A stretch of 10,819 bases of DNA from an uncultured Clostridia bacterium (GTDB lineage: Bacteria > Bacillota > Clostridia > Oscillospirales > QAKW01): assembly GCA_944387905.1 (NCBI GenBank), contig CALXGU010000036.1, positions 1 to 10,819 on the forward strand, given 5' to 3'. Numbering within the stretch: position 1 is the stretch's first letter; every line of letters begins with the position of its first letter. The position numbers and the translations under genes are program-made. The notes beneath the pieces are model-generated. The model had not been told where the DNA came from, made no database searches, and saw only the letters and a list, made by a program, of their open reading frames with translations. This document shows, piece by piece, positions 6,080 to 10,819 of the stretch.

Positions 6080-8440
6080 AAACTATTTAAAACATTACTT
6101 ATATTAATACCTTGTCTTATTATAGCGGTGTTGGTTATTATAGCGCTGCCTAAAGAAGAAAAGGTAGTTATTGATATAGAAGGCGATTTGGATGCCTTTG
6201 ACGAACCTACATTTGTAACAAATTCGGAAATGAGCTTTTTTTATAAAAAAGATCAGCTTTCCACATATCGCGAGCAGCGTAAAGCGGATAAAGCTACATA
6301 TTTTAAAATGACAGAAAATATAGTGACATCAGACTTTATAAAAAATGATATATCCATTTTTCCTGATCTAGATACGGTGTATAAAGGTCCATACACAATG
6401 GTTTACTATGACGGACAGCCTGTCGAATACACTGCTGTGACAAGCACCGGATATACTCTGAAAAGCGGTCAGGAAGTAACGTTTGACAACGCGTTTGAGA
6501 TATATCTCAGCAATGGGATATTAGGCAGTACTGTAAATATCCCTTACAGGATAGAGCGCGGCAAAACATATTACTCCGCATTTACATCACAGCCAGAGTC
6601 TATATATTTTGAAATCAATTCTGACAATGAGTTTGTGAGCATACAGTTAGGAAATCTAACCGGCAGGGTTGAGTATACTTTGCTTAACAGCTCAATGGAG
6701 CCGATAAAGAACGGCTGGAACAACTCGAAAGAATCAATGGAGATACAGTATAAGGGCAAAGGCGCAGCAAAATATTATCTCAAGCTTACAGGTTATTATG
6801 AGGATCAGCTCAAACCGTTTTATGTCAAGCTGCCGTTTGATAATAACGAATGGCAGTGGCAGATGGTGTACTCAGATCTGAACATTGAGAATACCGGTAC
6901 CTTTGATTATTACGGCGATGAGGATTATTTTCTGCTGCCGCCGTCAGTGACGGAAAATATGAACAAATCAGTACTGCGCTTTACAAAGGCAGATTTTGAT
7001 ATAAACGTAGTAGTCTATGACAAAGAAAGAAATGTTATAGGCCAGTATGTTTACATACCCGGACAAACTGATGTGATATCGATGTACGGTCTTCAAAACG
7101 CATATGCAGTATCGCTGTACTCATATAACGGAGATGCGAGCGGATCTCGGTATTCTTTTGTATTGGAGCATACAGAGATATCCGTGCTAGATATAGAGAC
7201 ATATGGATTTTCTCTCAGTCCTGAGTTTAGCGAGGATAACGATTACTATACAGCGGTAGTGTCTTCTTTGAGCGATAAAAAGATCACCGACGTTATGTAT
7301 TCAGCAAAAGAAGCGGAAATCAGTATAACAGTGACTCAGCAGTCGGGACTTGTATCATCAGCGGCACTCGGGGAAAACCTGAATCTGGCTCCGGGAAGAA
7401 ATACTGTCGTACTGAAAATACAATCTAACGGAATAATGCATGAAATAGTCATTGTTATTTCAGACAAGACATACGATCTGTCGTATGGATATATAACCAA
7501 CTCGGCGGTAAAAGTTTATGAAAACGCCACTACCGGATCTTCTGTGATATCGACGCTCAGCCGCAGTACAAAGGTGCTTATATTAGATGAAAACACCGAT
7601 TCGAGTTTTGTTCATATACAGCTTTGCAGCGGCGATAAAACAGGGGCTTACGGATATGTGCGTAAAAATGATATTTTTGCCGGATACGAGCAAACAGATA
7701 TGCCCGCGTCCTATGCAAGCTATATAAGCGCGCTTCAGGCACAGCACCCAAACTGGAAATTTACGTTTGTAAAGACAGGCTATGATTTTAATTCATATGC
7801 CGCATCTCAGCAGGGCGCAAGCTCAGTTTTGGGAAACCGCCAGGCTACGATCGACGAAATAAAATACTATGTCGACCCGCGTAATTTCCTTAATGAACAG
7901 AGTATATTCATGTTTGAAAAGCAGACATATGACGAATCAGTCTACTCACGTCAGGGCGTACTAAGTATATGGAACGACCAGACCTTTGCGGATTATATCT
8001 TGGACGGTGCCGCATCAACTGGACTGTCTCCGTATTTTATAACAGCCAGAGCCGCGCTCGAATCAGGCAGAGGCACAAGCGCTCTAGCTACCGGTACTAT
8101 TCCGGGATATGAAGGATATTATAACTTTTACGGCATAGGCGCGATAGATACCAACCCCTCAAACGGCGCGGTATATGCAAAGAATTATAACTGGAACAGT
8201 AAGCGTAAGGCTATAATCGAGGGCGCCGCATGGGTCAAATCTCAGTATATCAGCTGCCAGCAGTACAGCATTTATTTCATGAAGTTCTCGTTTGTCCCAA
8301 ACCGCACATGGCATCAGTATATGACTGATATAGCCGCACCTTATAAGGACGCACAGAACTATTATAAGGCGCATAAAGCGGGCGGAACTCTTGACAATGA
8401 AATAGAATTTGTTATTCCTGTATTCGAAAATATGCCATAA
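6077..8440 (+). CDS. Membrane-anchored multidomain endo-beta-N-acetylglucosaminidase (peptidoglycan hydrolase), probable ATA start
   Basis: Read from ATA 6077 the protein has 787 residues. Residues 1-25 form an uncleaved signal-anchor (KLFK, then a hydrophobic stretch to ALP). Residues about 150-365 appear to hold two beta-sandwich repeats resembling pre-peptidase C-terminal (PPC) domains, a weak call. A cadherin-like beta-sandwich (about 372-463, with LSPEFSEDNDYY) and a bacterial SH3 domain (about 472-534) follow. The C-terminal third (about 592-767) is a GH73-type glucosaminidase with VDPRNFLNE (599-607), the presumed catalytic E662 in ARAALESGRGTS, and NFYGIGAIDTNP (683-694). It should cleave glycan strands of peptidoglycan outside the cell, in growth or daughter-cell separation. 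The first canonical start is GTG 6128, but this has no ribosome binding site and would cut the membrane anchor to a stump. AGAGG (6064-6068) lies 8 bases before ATA 6077. The frame is closed by TGA at 6056-6058, so no ATG, GTG or TTG is available in between. Confidence 0.8.
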   Translation: MKLFKTLLILIPCLIIAVLVIIALPKEEKVVIDIEGDLDAFDEPTFVTNSEMSFFYKKDQLSTYREQRKADKATYFKMTENIVTSDFIKNDISIFPDLDTVYKGPYTMVYYDGQPVEYTAVTSTGYTLKSGQEVTFDNAFEIYLSNGILGSTVNIPYRIERGKTYYSAFTSQPESIYFEINSDNEFVSIQLGNLTGRVEYTLLNSSMEPIKNGWNNSKESMEIQYKGKGAAKYYLKLTGYYEDQLKPFYVKLPFDNNEWQWQMVYSDLNIENTGTFDYYGDEDYFLLPPSVTENMNKSVLRFTKADFDINVVVYDKERNVIGQYVYIPGQTDVISMYGLQNAYAVSLYSYNGDASGSRYSFVLEHTEISVLDIETYGFSLSPEFSEDNDYYTAVVSSLSDKKITDVMYSAKEAEISITVTQQSGLVSSAALGENLNLAPGRNTVVLKIQSNGIMHEIVIVISDKTYDLSYGYITNSAVKVYENATTGSSVISTLSRSTKVLILDENTDSSFVHIQLCSGDKTGAYGYVRKNDIFAGYEQTDMPASYASYISALQAQHPNWKFTFVKTGYDFNSYAASQQGASSVLGNRQATIDEIKYYVDPRNFLNEQSIFMFEKQTYDESVYSRQGVLSIWNDQTFADYILDGAASTGLSPYFITARAALESGRGTSALATGTIPGYEGYYNFYGIGAIDTNPSNGAVYAKNYNWNSKRKAIIEGAAWVKSQYISCQQYSIYFMKFSFVPNRTWHQYMTDIAAPYKDAQNYYKAHKAGGTLDNEIEFVIPVFENMP

Positions 8441-8444
8441 ACCC

Positions 8445-8487
8445 GTACAGCCTTTAGCATGCTAAAGGCTGTACATCTATTTGTTAT
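8445..8487 (+). terminator. Likely terminator of the glucosaminidase gene; perfect 30-bp palindrome
   Basis: 8445-8474 is a perfect inverted repeat. As RNA it gives a 13-bp stem (8445-8457 with 8462-8474) and a CATG loop. The T-rich tail that follows (8476-8487) is interrupted by other bases, so termination may be weaker than at the other sites in the window. It begins 5 bases after the stop codon. Confidence 0.75.
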
Positions 8488-8561
8488 TTGTGTATAATTG
8501 TATAAATTAACCTGCATAATATGACAGTTTTATGCTTTTTGTAGAAAAAAAGGAATAGCTA

Positions 8562-8590
8562 TTGAAAAATCGGTAGTGATGTGCTATTAT
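8562..8590 (+). promoter_or_regulatory. Promoter of the ilvBN operon leader
   Basis: TTGAAA (8562-8567) and TATTAT (8585-8590) are 17 bases apart, and TGC immediately before the -10 box makes it an extended -10 promoter. Transcription would start near 8597, about 22 bases before the leader-peptide ATG at 8619. Confidence 0.82.
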
Positions 8591-8618
8591 TCTAACAATT
8601 ACAATTCGGAGTCGGAAA

Positions 8619-8714
8619 ATGAACGTATTATTGAGCAACGTGATTATTATAGTGATTGGCATTATCATACTACTAGCTGATAATGCTTTTTCGGGTTGTT
8701 TCAATAATAGGTAA
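8619..8714 (+). CDS. ilvBN leader peptide (31 residues, branched-chain-rich)
   Basis: This short gene begins at ATG 8619, 7 bases after GGAG (8608-8611), and ends at TAA 8712-8714. Residues 1-20 read MNVLLSNVIIIVIGIIILLA. Fourteen of the 17 residues from 3 to 19 are Ile (7), Leu (4) or Val (3). The last 12 residues hold none, except as spacer to the stop. The composition matches known leader peptides such as IlvL and IvbL of enterobacteria, whose synthesis is a sensor of charged tRNA rather than a source of a functional protein. Its first Val and Leu codons (3-5) lie inside the protector arm, and Val8 and Ile9-11 directly follow it, so lack of any of the three amino acids would stall a ribosome there. 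A small one-helix membrane protein is an alternative reading, but the RNA pairing around it argues for a leader peptide. Confidence 0.9.
   Translation: MNVLLSNVIIIVIGIIILLADNAFSGCFNNR
8626..8709 (+). promoter_or_regulatory. Attenuator protector helix (1:2) with nested hairpin
   Basis: TATTATTGAG (8626-8635) pairs with 8700-8709, then after a bulged T8699 CAAC (8636-8639) pairs with GTTG (8695-8698): 14 bp including one G-U. Inside its loop GCATTATCA (8659-8667) pairs perfectly with TGATAATGC (8678-8686). The untranslated leader gene therefore folds on itself. This holds back the antiterminator strand and lets the terminator form. A ribosome at codons 3-11 would break it. Confidence 0.8.
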
Positions 8715-8788
8715 GAAAACACTGTAATAAATCAGGTCAAACATAATATCTGACATTAAGTGTATAAACGCCTGTGGTTGAAATAACC
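8694..8788 (+). promoter_or_regulatory. Attenuator antiterminator helix (2:3) of ilvBN
   Basis: GGTTGTTTCAATAATAGGT (8694-8712) pairs with 8770-8788 at 18 of 19 positions: 14 Watson-Crick pairs, 4 G-U pairs and one A-G mismatch (8706/8776). This occupies the 5' arm, the loop and the start of the 3' arm of the terminator at 8767-8797, so the two cannot coexist. The strand also overlaps the 3' half of the protector. It covers the last leader codons up to the first base of the stop, so a ribosome that finishes the peptide hides it and allows termination. A ribosome stalled at the early branched-chain codons leaves it free. Confidence 0.85.
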
Positions 8789-8803
8789 ACAGGCGTTATT
8801 TTT
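8767..8803 (+). terminator. Attenuator terminator (3:4) before ilvB
   Basis: A perfect 13-bp stem (AACGCCTGTGGTT at 8767-8779 with AACCACAGGCGTT at 8785-8797) has a GAAAT loop and is followed by TTTTT at 8799-8803. It sits 52 bases after the leader stop codon and 12 bases before the ilvB ribosome binding site. In that position it makes sense only as a conditional terminator. Confidence 0.93.
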
Positions 8804-8825
8804 AAAATATAAAACAAGGAGAAAG

Positions 8826-10508
8826 ATGATGAAACTTACGGGTGCGCAAATAATCGTTGAGGGTTTGATTGATCAGGGCTGTGATACGGTATTCGGATAT
8901 CCGGGCGGACAGGTCTTGAATATATATGATGAATTGTATAAAAATTCAGATAGAATAAGGCATGTGCTCACTGCACACGAACAGGGAGCTTCACACGCAG
9001 CTGACGGATACGCCAGAGCTACCGGAAAGGTTGGAGTTGTAATAGCCACATCCGGACCCGGGGCTACAAATCTTGTCACAGGTATTGCAACAGCGTATCT
9101 CGATTCTACACCGATGGTAGCAATAACCGGGAACGTACCGGTAGACCTGATCGGCCGCGACAGTTTTCAGGAAGTTGATATAATGGGTATTACAATCCCT
9201 ATTACCAAGCACAACTACATAGTAAAGGATATAAAGGACTTAGGGCCGACGATACGAGAAGCGTTTGAAATAGCAAAATCCGGGCGTCCCGGACCGGTCT
9301 TGATAGATGTGCCCAAGGATGTGCAGGTGGCATCATATGAATGGCATCCAGAAGGACCGTCTGAAAAAAGACCGCTCATAACCGTAAAGGACAGCGATGT
9401 AAAAAAAGCTGTGGAAATGATAAATGCGTCAAAGCGTCCGTATATTTATTGCGGAGGCGGAGTTATAATCGCCGGGGCGTCTGCGGAAATCATTGCTTTG
9501 TCAGAAAAGATCGATTCACCGGTAGGCTGCAGCATGATGGGTATATCGGCAATTCCTTCCGATCATAAAAATTCTCTCGGTATGCAGGGCATGCATGGGC
9601 ATTTTGTGTCGTCAAAGTCACTTGCGAGCGCCGATCTTGTTATTGCTTGCGGTGTACGGTTCAGTGACAGGGCGACCGGCAATAAATCAAAATTTGCCAA
9701 AGATGCAAAAATAATACATATCGATATAGAACCGGGCGAGATCGATAAGAATATAGAGGTCCAGCTCGGTATGGTAGGCGACATAAAAGACGCGCTGTCC
9801 CGGATACTTTCGGCAGTCGGAACGCATGAGCATCCCGAATGGCGCGGACAGATAGGAGAATTTAAAAAGAGGACAGCAACAGTTGATGTCACACCGGAAA
9901 ATATGCGTCCGTATTCGGTTATAGACGTTATCAACAAGTATATGTCAGCAGACACGCTAATTGCCACAGATGTGGGACAGCATCAGATGTGGGCGGCACA
10001 GAGATGTAAACTGCTTCAGCCCAGATCATTCATTTCCAGCGGAGGGCTCGGAACGATGGGCTTTGGTCTGGGAGCGGCGATAGGCGCATCTGTAGGTACA
10101 GGTAAAAAGACTGTTCTTATCACAGGCGACGGAAGCTTCGGTATGAACCTGAATGAACTTGCCACGGCTGTTTCCATATCAGCGCCGGTCATCACTGTTA
10201 TAATGAATAACGGCGTTTTGGGAATGGTTCGTCAATGGCAGACACTGTTTTATGATAAGCATTATTCAAATACAGTTCTTGACAGAAAGACAGACTTTGT
10301 AAAGCTTGCAGAGGCGTTCGGCGCTGATGGATATCGTGCGGCGACAGTAGCAGAATTTGAAAAGGCGTTTAAAACCGCCTTTGAAAAAGGCAAGCCTGCA
10401 GTCATAGACTGTCTTATTGACAAAGACGAGTTTGTATTGCCTATGACGCCTCCGGGCGGGTCTATCGACGATATAATCGTACGCAAGAATGAAATTAATA
10501 TGAATTAA
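8826..10508 (+). CDS. ilvB: Acetolactate synthase large (catalytic) subunit
   Basis: This 560-residue thiamine-diphosphate enzyme condenses pyruvate with pyruvate (to acetolactate, for valine and leucine) or with 2-oxobutyrate (for isoleucine). It is the usual full length. The N-terminal domain carries GYPGG (24-28), the catalytic glutamate E52 in AHEQGASHAADGYARATG, and SGPGATN (76-82). A middle FAD-type domain follows (about 190-325). The C-terminal domain has the diphosphate and Mg-binding motif GDG (434-436) through NNG (461-463). Segments RDSFQE (111-116) and MVRQWQ (467-472), typical of acetohydroxyacid synthases, support AHAS rather than a catabolic AlsS, as does the ilvN partner 16 bases downstream. 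AAGGAG (8816-8821) is 4 bases from ATG 8826 and 7 from ATG 8829; the latter may be the true start, shortening the protein by one Met. Expression should be set by the attenuator at 8619-8803. Confidence 0.96.
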   Translation: MMKLTGAQIIVEGLIDQGCDTVFGYPGGQVLNIYDELYKNSDRIRHVLTAHEQGASHAADGYARATGKVGVVIATSGPGATNLVTGIATAYLDSTPMVAITGNVPVDLIGRDSFQEVDIMGITIPITKHNYIVKDIKDLGPTIREAFEIAKSGRPGPVLIDVPKDVQVASYEWHPEGPSEKRPLITVKDSDVKKAVEMINASKRPYIYCGGGVIIAGASAEIIALSEKIDSPVGCSMMGISAIPSDHKNSLGMQGMHGHFVSSKSLASADLVIACGVRFSDRATGNKSKFAKDAKIIHIDIEPGEIDKNIEVQLGMVGDIKDALSRILSAVGTHEHPEWRGQIGEFKKRTATVDVTPENMRPYSVIDVINKYMSADTLIATDVGQHQMWAAQRCKLLQPRSFISSGGLGTMGFGLGAAIGASVGTGKKTVLITGDGSFGMNLNELATAVSISAPVITVIMNNGVLGMVRQWQTLFYDKHYSNTVLDRKTDFVKLAEAFGADGYRAATVAEFEKAFKTAFEKGKPAVIDCLIDKDEFVLPMTPPGGSIDDIIVRKNEINMN

Positions 10509-10524
10509 GGGAGGGATAACTGCG

Positions 10525-10819
10525 ATGAATAAACAGTTTGTTATTGCAATAAGAGTATCCAACCGTTTCGGTGTTCTCACCCGTGTTTCGGCCATGTTTT
10601 CCCGCAGAGGATTCAATATAGACAGTCTCACCGTGAGTCCAACAGAGACTGAAGGCGTGTCAAGAATAACCATCACAATGCAAGGTGATGACTATTCAAG
10701 AAACCAGATGATAAAACAGCTCAGTAAACTCAATGAAGTACTTGAGATTTGTGAGATGAAGAGCGAAAGCTCAGTCATACGTGAAATGGCACTGGTAAAA
10801 ATCAGATGCGACAGCAATA
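10525..10819 (+). CDS. ilvN: Acetolactate synthase small regulatory subunit, cut by the right window edge
   Basis: The frame opens at ATG 10525 and runs without a stop to the end of the window (98 codons visible). GGAGG (10510-10514) lies 10 bases upstream. The visible part is an N-terminal ACT domain (about residues 4-78, with RVSNRFGVLTRVSAMFSRRG and FNIDSLTVSPTE) as in IlvN/IlvH, where valine binds at the dimer interface and inhibits the enzyme. Family members are about 160-170 residues, so roughly 60-70 residues are missing. It lies 16 bases after ilvB, so the two are co-transcribed and controlled by the same attenuator; protein-level feedback would add to that control. Confidence 0.95.
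   Translation, partial: MNKQFVIAIRVSNRFGVLTRVSAMFSRRGFNIDSLTVSPTETEGVSRITITMQGDDYSRNQMIKQLSKLNEVLEICEMKSESSVIREMALVKIRCDSN

Noticed and set aside
8507..8722. 71-codon minus-strand frame over the ilv leader
   Set aside because: It overlaps the promoter and the structured leader. Its hydrophobic product is the antisense of the AT-rich Ile/Val codons, and no ribosome binding site is evident.
8597..8825. T-box riboswitch before ilvB
   Set aside because: The conserved T-box sequence (AGGGTGG-like, complementary to the tRNA end) and a specifier stem are absent; the leader is explained by the peptide and the three helices.
9563..9967. 134-codon minus-strand frame inside ilvB
   Set aside because: It is a shadow of the ilvB coding frame, without a ribosome binding site or a recognisable product.

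Overview
The window is AT-rich DNA, most likely from an uncultured low-GC Firmicute of the class Clostridia, probably a gut or rumen type. This rests on AGGAGG-type ribosome binding sites, TTGACA/TATAAT-like promoters in AT-rich gaps, U-tailed terminators, a Gram-positive cell-surface gene set (SLH-like anchor, FKBP/trigger-factor lipoprotein, GH73-type glucosaminidase) and an ApgM-type protein. No species can be named. There are no tRNA, rRNA, CRISPR or mobile-element signals.

Layout. 1-69: terminator of a gene off the left edge. 247-3286: a single-gene unit (promoter, CDS, terminator) for a large secreted metallophosphoesterase. It is an internal duplication: the second phosphoesterase copy has lost its metal ligands, and the protein ends in a degenerate SLH-like region. 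3531-5942: a minus-strand two-gene operon, in transcription order an FKBP/trigger-factor-like lipoprotein and then an ApgM-family phosphoglycerate mutase (possible homoserine kinase). 6008-8487: a divergently transcribed membrane-anchored glucosaminidase whose only well-placed start codon appears to be ATA. 8562-10819: the ilvB-ilvN operon for acetolactate synthase, with ilvN cut by the right edge.

The most striking content is the 5' leader of ilvBN (8562-8825). A strong promoter is followed by a 31-codon leader peptide with 14 Ile/Val/Leu residues among residues 3-19. By direct base pairing I can trace three mutually exclusive helices: a protector (8626-8639 with 8695-8709), an antiterminator (8694-8712 with 8770-8788, 18 of 19 positions paired) and an intrinsic terminator (8767-8779 with 8785-8797) just before the ilvB ribosome binding site. 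This is a complete ribosome-mediated attenuator of the enterobacterial type, in a background where T-box riboswitches are the usual control of branched-chain amino acid genes. No T-box signature is present.

How the genes relate. IlvB and IlvN together make the acetolactate synthase that starts valine/leucine and isoleucine synthesis. The ApgM protein, if it is a homoserine kinase, would feed threonine, the isoleucine precursor, but this link is inference. The lipoprotein chaperone, glucosaminidase and surface phosphoesterase all act outside the membrane.
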